From the NCBI RefSeq assembly GCF_029263155.1, contig NZ_JAJCYB010000073.1, positions 1-64,000 on the forward strand: 64,000 nt of DNA, in the 5' to 3' direction. This DNA is from Pseudonocardia sp. (lineage in GTDB: Bacteria; Actinomycetota; Actinomycetes; Mycobacteriales; Pseudonocardiaceae). The position numbers were made by a program, and so were the translations under genes. Position 1 is the stretch's first letter. Every line of letters starts with the position of its first letter. Under the pieces are notes generated by a model. The model saw only the letters and a list, made by a program, of their open reading frames with translations, ran no database searches and was not told the DNA's origin. Shown here piece after piece: positions 8,506 to 18,549 of this stretch.

Positions 8506-10773
8506 TCAGCGGCGGCGCTGCTCCGCGTACGCCGCCAGCTCGGCCAGCTGCCCCGGGTCCAGCGAGGCCGGGACGACGGCCCGGGCCGAGGCGATGTGCC
8601 CCGCCGTGACCTCGGCCGCGTCACGTGACTCGCGCATCGCCGTCAACGCCGCCTCGCGCAGCACCGCGGAGCAGTCGGCCGCGCTGTAGCCGTCCAGCTC
8701 CGCACCGATCACATCGAGGTCGACGTCGCCGGCCAGCGGGGTGTTGCGGCTCGCCGCGCGCAGGATGTCGGCACGGGCGGCCGCGTCCGGCGGCGGCACG
8801 TAGACCAGGCGCTCCAGGCGCCCGGGACGCAGCAGCGCGGGATCGATCAATTCGGGCCGGTTGGTGGCGCCGACGACGATCACGTCGCGCAGCGGCTCGG
8901 CGCCGTCGAGCTCGGTGAGCAGGGCGGCGACCACGCGGTCGGCGACGCCGGAGTCGGTGGACTGCCCGCGGCGCGGAGCGAGCGCGTCCACCTCGTCGAG
9001 GAAGACCAGCGCGGGTGCGGCGTCGGCGGCCCGGCGGAACAGCTCGCGCACGGCCCGCTCGGACTCGCCGACGTACTTGTCGAGCAGCTCGGCACCCTTC
9101 ACCGACAGCACGTTGAGCTGCCCGGTACCGGCCAGCGCGCGCAGCAGGAACGTCTTGCCGCACCCGGGCGGTCCGTAGACGAGCACGCCGCGCGGCGGGT
9201 CGACACCCAGCCGCGCGAACGAGTCCGGGTACTGCAACGGCCACAGCACGGCCTCGGTGAGCGCCTGCTTGACCTCGACCATGTCCCCGACCTGGTCGAG
9301 GGTGATCCCGCCGGTCTGCAGCGTGTCCGACGAGGACATCGAGATCGGCCGCACCGACCCGACGGCGTCGAGCAGGTCGGCCTGGCCGATCTCCTCGGCC
9401 CCGCGCAGCGCGGCACGCACGGCCGCCTCCCGGCGCACGGCGGTGAGGTCGGCGACCACGAACCCGGGCGTGCGTTCGGCGACGGCGCGCAGGTCCACCC
9501 CCTCCACCATCGGCACCGACGCCAGCAACCTGCGCAGCAGCTCGGTGCGTACGCGAAGGTCGGGCAGGGCCAGTCCCAGCTCGCGGTCGGCGAGATCGGG
9601 CGCGCGCAGCCGCGGGTCCACCGACTCTGGGGCGGCGGTGGTGGCGACCAGCGCGAGCCCGGGTGTGGACAGGGCGTCGCGCAGCACGTCGAGCACGAGC
9701 GTGGACAGCGGCGGCGGGGCCGCCGCGGGCAGCAGGGCGTCGACGTCGGTGACCAGGAGCACCACGCGTTCACCGCCCCGGGCCGCCGCCCGGGCCGCAC
9801 CGACGACATCGTGCACCCGCTCCGACGCCGCCGCCAGCGCCACCGCCGCGGGTGCCGCCAGCTCGACGCAGCGCGCGCCCACGGCCGCGGCGACGCTGTG
9901 CACCAGCGTCGCCTTCCCCACCCCCTCCGGCCCCACGAGCAGCACCCCGAGCCGGGCCGAGCCGCCGAGGCGGGCGAGCAGCTCGGGCCGGTCGAGGCTC
10001 AGCTCCAGCCACTCGAGCAGCCTGCGGGCGGGCTCGGTGTTGCCGACGAGATCCGCCACCGGCACGGGCGGCTCCACCGGAGTCATCTGCGCCGCAGCGG
10101 GCGCGGACCCGGGTGCGGCGGACCCGGGTGCGGCGGGTCCGGGCCCGGGGCGCACCGGCCGCGGCTCCGGAAGCGGGACCGCCGTGGGATCGTGCGGTGC
10201 GTCGGCCGTGCTCGCGCCGTCCCGCCACCCGACGACGCTGCTCGGCCGCACCGCGACGGCTCCGGACGGCTCGACCGCGACCACCGTCAGCAGCTCGGTG
10301 GTCCACGACCCGCCCAACGCCCCGGCCACCCGCCTGCGGGCGTCGGAGACGTCCAGACCGGCCACGGGCCCGAGGTCCTGAGGGCGAAGCGACACCGCGT
10401 CCCCGCTGGTCAGGACCTTGCCGAGCAGCGCGAGCCGCAGCGTCTCCGGCGTGACGGACGCCCGGGCCAGCTGCGACCCGGTGACCAGCACGCGGCGCGC
10501 CGGTCGCACACCGGCCACGGCCACCACCACCTCGGCCCCGTCGGTGAGTCCCGCGTTCGACAGCGTCACGTCGTCGAGGGTGGCCTGCCCCGGCGGCCCG
10601 TCGCCCGGTGCCGCGAGGGCGGTGGTGACCCGCGCACCGGTCAGCGTGACGGCATCCCACGAACGCAGGCCGAGGGCGTCGAGCACCTCCGGGTGCAGTC
10701 GCACCACCCCCCGCCGGGCGTCGGCGGCGGTGGCGGCGAGCCGGGCCACGAGCGCGATCTCAGGCGACGTCAC
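8506..10773 (-). CDS. Two-domain AAA+ ATPase with Cdc48/VCP-like N-domain (Rv0435c-like)
   Basis: The 755-residue protein has an N-terminal double-psi-barrel-like region (about 1-180), a Pro/Ala linker, and two AAA domains. D1 has a modified Walker A (GPEGVGKAT, 281-289) and a Walker B lacking the catalytic Glu (VVLLVTDVD). D2 is canonical: GPPGCGKT (534-541), FLDEVD (about 591), sensor GATNRPELID and arginine-finger-like RPGRLERLVYV. This resembles eukaryotic/archaeal Cdc48 with a structural D1 and working D2. Substrates in actinobacteria are unknown; protein unfolding or remodelling is inferred. GTG at 10773 is used. In M. tuberculosis the ATPase gene (Rv0435c) is next to pssA; here two unknown genes intervene. 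Confidence 0.88.
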   Translation of the reverse strand: MTSPEIALVARLAATAADARRGVVRLHPEVLDALGLRSWDAVTLTGARVTTALAAPGDGPPGQATLDDVTLSNAGLTDGAEVVVAVAGVRPARRVLVTGSQLARASVTPETLRLALLGKVLTSGDAVSLRPQDLGPVAGLDVSDARRRVAGALGGSWTTELLTVVAVEPSGAVAVRPSSVVGWRDGASTADAPHDPTAVPLPEPRPVRPGPGPAAPGSAAPGSAPAAAQMTPVEPPVPVADLVGNTEPARRLLEWLELSLDRPELLARLGGSARLGVLLVGPEGVGKATLVHSVAAAVGARCVELAAPAAVALAAASERVHDVVGAARAAARGGERVVLLVTDVDALLPAAAPPPLSTLVLDVLRDALSTPGLALVATTAAPESVDPRLRAPDLADRELGLALPDLRVRTELLRRLLASVPMVEGVDLRAVAERTPGFVVADLTAVRREAAVRAALRGAEEIGQADLLDAVGSVRPISMSSSDTLQTGGITLDQVGDMVEVKQALTEAVLWPLQYPDSFARLGVDPPRGVLVYGPPGCGKTFLLRALAGTGQLNVLSVKGAELLDKYVGESERAVRELFRRAADAAPALVFLDEVDALAPRRGQSTDSGVADRVVAALLTELDGAEPLRDVIVVGATNRPELIDPALLRPGRLERLVYVPPPDAAARADILRAASRNTPLAGDVDLDVIGAELDGYSAADCSAVLREAALTAMRESRDAAEVTAGHIASARAVVPASLDPGQLAELAAYAEQRRR

Positions 10774-10800
10774 GCGATCACGCTATCCACCGCCCGCCGG

Positions 10801-11616
10801 TCACCGGCGGCGACCGCCGGGTCCCGCCGCGCCCTCCCGGCTGATGCCGACCAGGGCCGTCGTGGCGATCCCGGCGCGCCGGGCGCCCTCCGCGACGAGC
10901 AGGGCGAGCCAGCCGAGGGCGTCCGGCGTCCATTCCGGCAGGTCCGCGTCGAACTCGACCGGGTGCCGGGAGGGCCCCATCCACATGTCCCCGACCAGCG
11001 GCGGCTGCGGCGCGTCGACCGTCGGGGCGATGCGCACGGGCCCCGTCACCCGGAAGGGGCCGGTGCGGAGGGCCGCCATCCCCTCGAGCAGGTCCTTCGC
11101 ACGGCGCCGTCCGATGTCGTTCGAGCCGGTGTCGACCGTGACGGTCGCCGCCGTCCGGGCGGCTGGATCCGCTGCGTGGAACGGGTTCAGGCCGGCTTCG
11201 AGCCGACCGGCCGACGGGCCGGCGAGCTGCAGCGGCACGAGGAACTGGACGCCATCGGCCGCCACGTCGCCGATCCGGGCGACGGCGTCCCACGAGCATG
11301 TGGCGAGCGGCTGCAGCGGGAGCGGCCGGGGCCCGCCCGCGCGGTGGGTCGGCAGGCCCACCTGGAACCAGGCGAGCCGGGTCGTTGCACCGCCCGCCCG
11401 GTCCTGCCCCGCGTCGTTCATCCCCCACAGGCCGTCGTCATCCCCGGGGCCGGAGGACGACCATCCCATCGCCTCGGCGCCGGCGGCGAAGAGGCTGTAC
11501 ATGTCCTCCTCGGCCCAGTCCGGGGACAACCAGGGGTGCCGCACGATGCGCCCGTACCAACCGATCATCAGCGTGGCATCGACGATCTTGTCCCGGTCCG
11601 AGGCGGCGTCACCCAT
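10801..11616 (-). CDS. Hypothetical protein coupled to an upstream secreted protein
   Basis: I do not recognise this 271-residue protein. It has no signal peptide or transmembrane helix; it begins MGDAASDRDKIVDATLMIGWYG, has Trp-rich acidic patches near the N-terminus (SPDWAEEDMYSLF), repeated Pro-rich strands (PLPLQPLATCSWD, TGPVRIAPTVDAPQPP) and a basic C-terminus. The ATG at 11616 lies 1 nt after the upstream stop, so translation is probably coupled to the secreted protein gene. An in-frame upstream extension overlaps that gene and is not used. The pair interrupts the conserved ATPase-pssA order, which suggests insertion. Function unknown. Confidence 0.7.
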   Translation of the reverse strand: MGDAASDRDKIVDATLMIGWYGRIVRHPWLSPDWAEEDMYSLFAAGAEAMGWSSSGPGDDDGLWGMNDAGQDRAGGATTRLAWFQVGLPTHRAGGPRPLPLQPLATCSWDAVARIGDVAADGVQFLVPLQLAGPSAGRLEAGLNPFHAADPAARTAATVTVDTGSNDIGRRRAKDLLEGMAALRTGPFRVTGPVRIAPTVDAPQPPLVGDMWMGPSRHPVEFDADLPEWTPDALGWLALLVAEGARRAGIATTALVGISREGAAGPGGRRR

Positions 11617-11617
11617 C

Positions 11618-12064
11618 TCAGGCGCCGCAGGAGAGCAGGCGCGGGGGTGTGACGGCGACGTTCGAGCTGTCCGCGTAGCCGACCAGATCGACGTCGATGA
11701 CACTGCGCCAGTTCACCTGGAGCGAGTTGGCACACAGGTATCGGGCGTTGGCCCGGTTGGCCGAGCCACCACCGGGCTTGACCCGCTTCCTTCCCGGGGG
11801 CCCGACGTCCACCCAGTTGCCGTTGTTGAGGACCTGCAGCTGAACGGTCACGTCCGCCAGCTCTGCGTCGCTCGACCCCCGGAGCCACCACCCGTGACCG
11901 GAAGCGGTCGGCGGCGGCGTCCTGGAGAGATGCACGTTGTCGCCCCGGGTGTCGAAGACCCTGTCCTGCACCGCGTCCGCCGCCGCCGCGCCGGGAAGGC
12001 ACAGCAGCAGGGCACAGACGACCGGCACCGCCCAGACGACCCGCCGAGTCCGCGAGTTGATCAT
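11618..12064 (-). CDS. Small secreted protein of unknown function
   Basis: The 148-residue product starts with a clear signal peptide (RRVVWAVPVVCALLLCLPGA, likely cleaved after AAAADA near residue 30). The mature part is about 118 residues, Trp- and Gly-containing and beta-rich in appearance (DVTVQLQVLNNGNWVDVG), with two Cys (near 111 and 146) that could form a disulfide. No known domain was recognised. The ATG at 12064 is preceded immediately by GAGGA, close to the start codon, so the start is moderately certain. It is followed 1 nt later by the gene at 10801-11616, suggesting a two-gene unit. Confidence 0.7.
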   Translation of the reverse strand: MINSRTRRVVWAVPVVCALLLCLPGAAAADAVQDRVFDTRGDNVHLSRTPPPTASGHGWWLRGSSDAELADVTVQLQVLNNGNWVDVGPPGRKRVKPGGGSANRANARYLCANSLQVNWRSVIDVDLVGYADSSNVAVTPPRLLSCGA

Positions 12065-12135
12065 TCCTCGGACGCTAGCGGGGTCACCGACCGACTCACA
12101 AGATCTGGATCGGGGGCGGACGGTGGGTGTCGCCG

Positions 12136-13134
12136 TCAGCGGCGGCGGCGCAGGCCCAGCCGCAGCCGGTTGCGCGGGGGTTGCGGAGCGGGGCCGGGGG
12201 CGCGGCGGGGTGGAGGGCCGTCGTCGCCGAGCCGCCGGACGGCCCCGGCCACGGCCCGCGCGCGGCCGGCGACCGCGCTGGCCCGGCCCGCCACGCGTCG
12301 GCGCAGCGGCGGGCGCAGCCCCAGCCTGCGGGCCGAGCGCGCGGCGCGGGCGACGGCGCGCCGCTCCCGCATCGGCACGTCCCATGCCTCCGGATGCCGC
12401 GACAGCCACCGGTACCGGTACACCGTGTACGGCAGCGCCGCGAGGTAGAGCACGCCGACGACGGCGAGCGTCAGGTAGGGCACGGTCACCAGTACCGCCG
12501 CCAGCAGCCCGACGAGCACGAGCAGCGGGGCGACGAAGCGCGGCCCCACCCGGGCCGTCTTGAACGACAGCGTCGGCAGCCTGCTCACCATGAGGCCGGC
12601 GGCGAGCAGCATGCTCAGCGCGACCACGACCGCCGAGGACCACCAGCCCGCGCCGAAGTGCAGGAACAGGTAGAGCGGGATCCCGGCCAGCAGGGCGGCG
12701 GCCGGGGCCGGCACCCCGACGAAGAACTCCTTGGTGAACGGGTAGGGATCCTCCGCGTCGAGCAGGGTGTTGAACCGGGCGAGCCGCAGCGCCATGCACA
12801 CCGCGTACACCAGTGCGACGACCCATGCGAAGCGCCCGGCGCCCCCGTCCACCAGGCCGACCTGCCAGACGTAGAGCACCAGCGCGGGGGACACCCCGAA
12901 CGAGACGAGATCGGCGAGCGAGTCGAGCTCGGCGCCGATGCGGGTGCTGGCGTCGAGCAGCCGGGCGAGGCGCCCGTCGAGCGCATCGCACAGGGCGGCG
13001 ACACCGACGGCCAGCACCGCCAGCTCGAACCGCCCGCCGAGCGCGAAGTACACCGACGAGAGGCCCGCGCTCAGCGCGACCACGGTGACCGCGTTGGGCA
13101 GCAGCCGGACGCCGACGGGGTAGGGAGCCGGCAC
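12136..13134 (-). CDS. pssA: CDP-diacylglycerol--serine O-phosphatidyltransferase
   Basis: PssA makes phosphatidylserine from CDP-diacylglycerol and serine at the membrane. The CDP-alcohol phosphatidyltransferase motif (D-x2-DG-x2-AR-x8-G-x3-D-x3-D) is present as DALDGRLARLL...GAELDSLADLVSFG around residues 50-80, with several transmembrane helices following. The last roughly 90 residues are an unusual Arg/Ala/Pro-rich cytosolic tail. GTG at 13134 starts 4 nt after the psd stop, so the two steps of phosphatidylethanolamine synthesis are encoded in one operon (psd then pssA). Confidence 0.94.
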   Translation of the reverse strand: MPAPYPVGVRLLPNAVTVVALSAGLSSVYFALGGRFELAVLAVGVAALCDALDGRLARLLDASTRIGAELDSLADLVSFGVSPALVLYVWQVGLVDGGAGRFAWVVALVYAVCMALRLARFNTLLDAEDPYPFTKEFFVGVPAPAAALLAGIPLYLFLHFGAGWWSSAVVVALSMLLAAGLMVSRLPTLSFKTARVGPRFVAPLLVLVGLLAAVLVTVPYLTLAVVGVLYLAALPYTVYRYRWLSRHPEAWDVPMRERRAVARAARSARRLGLRPPLRRRVAGRASAVAGRARAVAGAVRRLGDDGPPPRRAPGPAPQPPRNRLRLGLRRRR

Positions 13135-13138
13135 CCGC

Positions 13139-13867
13139 TCAGCCCTCCCGGGGCGGGGCGGCCGGCAGGGTCGCCAGCACCGTCTCGCCGCCGATCGTCC
13201 GTTGCCCGACCGCCACCTCGACCCGGCTGCCGGCGGGCAGGTACACGTCCACGCGGGAGCCGAAGCGGATCAGCCCGTAGGTCTCCCCCGCGGCCACCTC
13301 GGCACCCGGCGCCACGTCGCAGACGATGCGGCGCGCGAGCAGTCCGGCGATCTGGACGATCCCGATGCGGTGCCCGTCCGCGGTCTCCAGCAGCACGGCG
13401 TTGCGCTCGTTGTCCTCGCTGGCCTTGTCCAGGTCGGCGGAGAGGAAGGTGCCGGGCGTGTAGCGCACCTCGAGCACCCGGCCGTCGGCGGGGATGCGCT
13501 GCGTGTGCACGTCGAGCACGGACAGGAACACGCTCACCCGCGACACGGTGCCCGCCGGCAGGGCGAGCTCGGGCGGGGGCGCGACATCGGACACCGTGGC
13601 GACCGTGCCGTCCGCTGCGGCGAGCACCACGCCGGTGCGCGGCGGCGGCACCCGGCGCGGATTGCGGAAGAACGCCGCGGTGGCGGCGGTGGCGAGCAGC
13701 CCCGGGCCGGTGCCGCGGCCGGTGACGGCGCGGAGCACCCCCGCGCCGAGCGCGACCGTGGCCACGAGCGGGCGGCCGCCCGGATGCATCGGCGGGATCG
13801 CGTCCCGGATCAACCCGGCGACGTGGCGGGGGGAGAACCCGGAGGGCGTGGGGGGCGGCGCGGACAT
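13139..13867 (-). CDS. psd: Phosphatidylserine decarboxylase proenzyme
   Basis: Psd decarboxylates phosphatidylserine to phosphatidylethanolamine using a pyruvoyl group made by self-cleavage. The 242-residue proenzyme has the short (type A) architecture, FRNPRR near residue 60, the DVHTQRIPADG segment with the conserved His, and the cleavage site GLIRFGSRVDVYLP where the Ser becomes the pyruvoyl group. ATG at 13867 (MSAPPPTPSGF) is chosen by family length; upstream in-frame sequence is non-family. It is transcribed with pssA. Confidence 0.94.
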   Translation of the reverse strand: MSAPPPTPSGFSPRHVAGLIRDAIPPMHPGGRPLVATVALGAGVLRAVTGRGTGPGLLATAATAAFFRNPRRVPPPRTGVVLAAADGTVATVSDVAPPPELALPAGTVSRVSVFLSVLDVHTQRIPADGRVLEVRYTPGTFLSADLDKASEDNERNAVLLETADGHRIGIVQIAGLLARRIVCDVAPGAEVAAGETYGLIRFGSRVDVYLPAGSRVEVAVGQRTIGGETVLATLPAAPPREG

Positions 13868-14226
13868 GGGGTGCGTTCTCGACTTCTTCGCTGCGGCGTG
13901 GCGACCCGGGATGGCCGTCGCGGCGGCTACGGTACGCGACGGACGGGACACAAAAGGGCCGGGGCCGCCATCCCCCGAGACGACGACCCCGGCCGTGGAA
14001 CCGCTCGTCCGCTCCCCAGCGACGGGCGGTAGGCCCTTTGCACCGCACCCGTCGAGTACCCGGGTACAGGGAAAGTATCCCTGAGCATGCGATCGATCGT
14101 CCAGGTCGCGGAGAGATGAAGACCGCGATGTGCACCGATCGGCCGAACGTTCACCGGTATGACGTTCCCGAGGCTCCGTTTGTTGCATCACTTGACTGTG
14201 ATCTGTACCACATCGGAGCGCGTCGG
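13868..14226. other. 359-bp intergenic region between moeA and psd with several inverted repeats
   Basis: No gene is supported here. On the minus strand, from the moeA stop toward psd, the region holds a TCCCTG/CAGGGA stem (14067-14083), the 12-bp palindrome GTACCCGGGTAC (14056-14067) and a terminator-like hairpin (13952-13994). It may contain the psd-pssA promoter and a structured leader; a TACCGT hexamer lies nearer psd. No known riboswitch class was recognised. Confidence 0.5.
13952..13994 (-). terminator. Terminator-like hairpin downstream of moeA
   Basis: On the minus strand GGCCGGGG and CCCCGGCC form an 8-bp GC stem around a 22-nt loop and are followed by CTTTTGTG, a short T-run. It lies about 230 nt after the moeA stop and 85 nt before psd, so it could end the moeA transcript or act as an attenuator for psd-pssA. 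Confidence 0.4.
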
Positions 14227-15438
14227 TCACCCGTCCAGCAGCCAGACCTCCACGGGGGACCCCTCCTCCAGCTCCGTCACCTCGGACGGCACCACGACCA
14301 GGCACTCCGCCCTGGCGAGCGCCGCGAGCAGGTGCGAGGCCGGATCCCCCACCTCGGCGACGGTGCCGCGGACCGCGTCCAGCACCCCTCGGCGGAACTG
14401 GCGTCGCCCCGCGGGCGAGATCCAGCGCTCACCCAGCGTGGCCGTGACCACCGGGCGATCGGGGTGTGGGTGCCCCATGGCGGCCCGCAGCGCCGGCCGC
14501 ACGAACACCTCGAACGACACCTGTGAGCTGACCGGATTGCCGGGCAACGTCACCACGGCGACCCCGCCGAGCGCGTCGATCCGGCCGGCGCCCTGGGGCC
14601 CGCCGGGCTGCATCCCGACCTTGACGAACTCCACGCCGCGCCCGGTGAACGCGTCCTTGACCACCTCGTACGCCCCGGCGCTCACACCGCCGGAGGTGAG
14701 CACGAGATCGACACCGGCGATCTGCTCCCCGAGTCGGGCCAGGAACTCCTCGACGTCGTCGGGCACGTAGCGCAGCAGCCGCGCCTGCGCGCCCGCCTCC
14801 TCGACCGCCGCGGCCAGCATCGGCCCGTTCGACTCGTAGATCTGTCCGGGCCGCAGGGGCGTGCCGGGCGCCACGAGCTCGGAACCGGTGGACAGCACCA
14901 GCACGACGGGCCGGCGCCGCACCTCCAGCTCCGCGTACCCCACCGCGGCGGCCACCCCGATCTGGGCGGCCTGCAGCACGGTGCCCCCGGCCACCACCAC
15001 GCTGCCGGCACCCACGTCCTCGCCCACCGAGCGCACGTGCGTGCCGGGGGCCGGGGCGTGCCGCAGCGACACCCGGTCGGTGCCGCCGTCGGTGCGCTCC
15101 ACCGGAACGACGGCGTCGGCGCCCGCGGGCATCGGGGCGCCGGTCATGATCCGGTGCGCGGTACCCGGCTCCAACGGTGGGACGTCGGTGCGTCCGGCCG
15201 GGATGTCGGCGGCCACCGGCAGCACCACCGGCGACTCCTCCGAGGCCCCGGTGACGTCCCCGGCCCGCACGGCGTACCCGTCCATCGCGGAGTTGTCGAA
15301 CGACGGCAGCGAGATCGGGGCGACCAGGTCGTGGGCCAACACCCGCCCGCGCGCTCGGGACAGCGGCACCACCTCGCCCGGCTGCGTGTCGATCAGTGCG
15401 GCGACGGCGGCGCGATGCTCTTCGACAGAACGGGTCAC
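14227..15438 (-). CDS. moeA: Molybdopterin molybdenumtransferase MoeA (MoeA2-like)
   Basis: MoeA inserts molybdenum into adenylylated molybdopterin. The 403-residue protein has the N-terminal [18 protein letters not shown], the segment [19 protein letters not shown], the MoCF-binding domain core [11 protein letters not shown], and [22 protein letters not shown] at 15438 is preceded by GGAG and gives a full-length family start. It is divergent from groEL, in the same arrangement as M. tuberculosis moeA2 and groEL2. It may serve the molybdenum hydroxylase at the window's left end (inference). Confidence 0.93.
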   Translation of the reverse strand: MTRSVEEHRAAVAALIDTQPGEVVPLSRARGRVLAHDLVAPISLPSFDNSAMDGYAVRAGDVTGASEESPVVLPVAADIPAGRTDVPPLEPGTAHRIMTGAPMPAGADAVVPVERTDGGTDRVSLRHAPAPGTHVRSVGEDVGAGSVVVAGGTVLQAAQIGVAAAVGYAELEVRRRPVVLVLSTGSELVAPGTPLRPGQIYESNGPMLAAAVEEAGAQARLLRYVPDDVEEFLARLGEQIAGVDLVLTSGGVSAGAYEVVKDAFTGRGVEFVKVGMQPGGPQGAGRIDALGGVAVVTLPGNPVSSQVSFEVFVRPALRAAMGHPHPDRPVVTATLGERWISPAGRRQFRRGVLDAVRGTVAEVGDPASHLLAALARAECLVVVPSEVTELEEGSPVEVWLLDG

Positions 15439-15483
15439 CGCTCCATCCTGCCCGCCCCCACCTGCCTTGCAGTCGACCGGGGC

Positions 15484-15526
15484 GAGTGCTAGAACGGCGT
15501 TGGCACTCGACACGGTAGAGTGCCAG
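15484..15526 (+). promoter_or_regulatory. CIRCE element (HrcA operator) with an extra half-site, before groEL
   Basis: TTGGCACTC-N9-GAGTGCCAG (15500-15526) matches the CIRCE consensus TTAGCACTC-N9-GAGTGCTAA. A third half-site, GAGTGCTAG, lies at 15484-15492 just upstream and could pair with the TTGGCACTC arm over a 7-nt spacer. HrcA repression of groEL is therefore expected. The element is about 105 bp upstream of the groEL start. Confidence 0.88.
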
Positions 15527-15541
15527 ACGTCGGGCCGGTGA

Positions 15542-17272
<1,731 letters not shown>

Positions 17273-17297
17273 GTCCACCGCTCCACCCGCACGTCCA

Positions 17298-17337
17298 CGC
17301 AGGGGCGGTACCCGTTTCGCCGGGTACCGCCCCTGCG
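17298..17337. terminator. Strong hairpin between groEL and vapC
   Basis: A perfect 17-bp GC-rich stem (CGCAGGGGCGGTACCCG and its complement) surrounds a 6-nt loop. There is no T-tract, as is common for actinobacterial terminators. It lies 25 nt after the groEL stop and 15 nt from the stop of the convergent vapC gene, so it may serve both. Confidence 0.8.
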
Positions 17338-17352
17338 GCGTGCGACCGGTGA

Positions 17353-17811
17353 TCAGGATCGGGGTGCAGCGCCGGGCAGCCGGACCGCAACCACCGACAG
17401 CAGGTCCCCGAGCCCGCGGAAGTCGGCCGGGTTCGTGGTGAACAGCGGTAGCTCGTGGGTGATGGCCACCGAGGCGATCATCAGGTCCGCCGTTCGCCGC
17501 CGGGGCGATCGACCGGCCGCGACGACACCGGCCGCGACGCGCCCGTAGGTCCGGGCGGCGTCGGCGTCGAAGGGGATCGGGTCGAACTCGTTCTCGGCGC
17601 GCTGCAGTACATCGAGCCGGCGGGCCCGCTCGGCCAGCTCCTGGTAGTGGTCCTGCTCGTTGTCCCGTCTGACCAGGTGCGGCCCTGCCGACAGCTCCGC
17701 GAGCGTGATGGTGCAGATGGCCATCTCGGCCGGAAGATCGGCGGCGTCGATCCACCGTCGCAGGATCACGATGTTCGTGTCGAGCAGGCCCTGGACGAGC
17801 TCAACGGGCAT
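17353..17811 (-). CDS. vapC: VapC-like PIN-domain toxin
   Basis: The 152-residue PIN-domain protein has the acidic catalytic set of VapC ribonucleases: LLDTNIVIL (Asp), TITLAELSAG (Glu), RTADLMIASVA (Asp) and FTTNPADF (Asp). VapC toxins cut specific tRNAs or rRNA when not bound by antitoxin. Its ATG at 17811 overlaps the antitoxin stop by 11 bp, so the pair is translationally coupled. The target RNA cannot be told from sequence. Confidence 0.9.
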   Translation of the reverse strand: MPVELVQGLLDTNIVILRRWIDAADLPAEMAICTITLAELSAGPHLVRRDNEQDHYQELAERARRLDVLQRAENEFDPIPFDADAARTYGRVAAGVVAAGRSPRRRTADLMIASVAITHELPLFTTNPADFRGLGDLLSVVAVRLPGAAPRS

Positions 17812-18070
17812 ACGGATCGTCCATGCCCTGCTCGAGGGCGGCGTCCTGATCCGCTCGGAACGCCTGGATGTCCATGGCCGGCGCGACGCGGGACATCGCG
17901 GCGAACTCTTCCCGGGGGACGAAGCGCCGCCGTCGACGCAGGGGGATCAGCTCGCCGATCTGGCGCCCGTCCCTGGTGACCACGAAGCCCTGACCGCCTT
18001 CGACGGCGTCCATGATCTCCTTGGATCGACTGCGGAGGTCGCGCTGCGTGATCTCGGGCTGGGCGCTCAT
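17801..18070 (-). CDS. vapB: Phd/YefM-type antitoxin of the VapBC pair
   Basis: The 89-residue protein has the N-terminal Phd/YefM DNA-binding fold (ITQRDLRSRSKEIMDAVEGGQGFVVTRDGRQIGELIPL) and a C-terminal toxin-binding tail rich in Phe, Met and acidic residues. It likely neutralises the adjacent PIN toxin and represses its own operon. ATG at 18070 has TAGCAT 6 nt upstream, indicating a leaderless transcript. An inverted repeat upstream is a candidate operator. Confidence 0.9.
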   Translation of the reverse strand: MSAQPEITQRDLRSRSKEIMDAVEGGQGFVVTRDGRQIGELIPLRRRRRFVPREEFAAMSRVAPAMDIQAFRADQDAALEQGMDDPYAR

Positions 18071-18116
18071 GCTCCGATGCTACCCGCCTGGCTCACCCGG
18101 TGCTACCGGGTAGCAC
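18071..18116 (-). promoter_or_regulatory. Leaderless vapBC promoter with TGCTACC operator half-sites
   Basis: On the minus strand TAGCAT (18082-18077) is placed 6 nt before the vapB ATG, the -10 position of a leaderless gene. An inverted repeat GTGCTACC-G-GGTAGCAC (18100-18116) lies just upstream, and a further TGCTACC half-site (18078-18084) overlaps the -10 box. Antitoxin autorepression through these sites is a reasonable inference. Confidence 0.6.
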
Positions 18117-18184
18117 GCCTGTTCAGGGCATTGATCCAGTCCGGGAGGCGCGGCGGCCCCCGCGAGCACCTCCCGGCCGAGCGG

Positions 18185-18412
18185 TCACCCGCGTCCGTCC
18201 TCCGGCACGAGGATCCAGGCCGCGACGTAGAGCACGGCCCCGACGCCCGCGCCGAAGACGGTGAGCAGCACGAGCGCGATGCGCAGCAGGGCCGGATCGA
18301 TGTCGAGGTGCCGTCCCGCGCCGCCGCAGACGCCCGCGATCATGCGGTCGGAGCGGCTGCGCGTGAGGGGGTGGCGGGTGGTCGGGAGGGTGCTGGGCTC
18401 GTGAGGTTCCAT
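18185..18412 (-). CDS. PspC domain membrane protein
   Basis: The 75-residue protein is a minimal PspC domain: RSRSDRMIAGVCGGAGRHLDIDPALLRI followed by one transmembrane helix (IALVLLTVFGAGVGAVLYVAAWILVP). PspC proteins take part in envelope stress sensing with PspA in proteobacteria; in actinobacteria short PspC proteins are common and less understood. ATG at 18412 is used. It stands alone between vapBC and the ABC transporter operon and lacks obvious psp partners nearby. Confidence 0.88.
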   Translation of the reverse strand: MEPHEPSTLPTTRHPLTRSRSDRMIAGVCGGAGRHLDIDPALLRIALVLLTVFGAGVGAVLYVAAWILVPEDGRG

Positions 18413-18483
18413 GCCGTCCAGCGTGCGCCGACCCTGCCTCCGGGACCTCCGGGACGCCCCTGAGGGCGTCCCCGAGAAATGCC

Positions 18484-18532
18484 GGACGGCGCCTCGGTGA
18501 CCGGGAAGCCGGTGGTCACCGCGACGCCGTCC
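18484..18532 (-). terminator. Terminator hairpin after the branched-chain amino acid type transporter operon
   Basis: Two 19-nt arms (GGACGGCGCC... at 18484-18502 and ...GACGCCGTCC at 18514-18532) pair with two mismatches around an 11-nt loop. On the minus strand the hairpin begins 18 nt after the stop of the binding-protein gene and is followed by CATTTCTC, a partial T-run. It is the likely end of the operon transcript. Confidence 0.75.
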
Positions 18533-18549
18533 GTCCTTGCGGGTCGGTC

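Noticed and set aside
14134..14151. SOS-like GAAC/GTTC pair in the moeA-psd spacer
   Set aside because: The half-sites have no 4-nt spacer, so the geometry does not match a LexA box.
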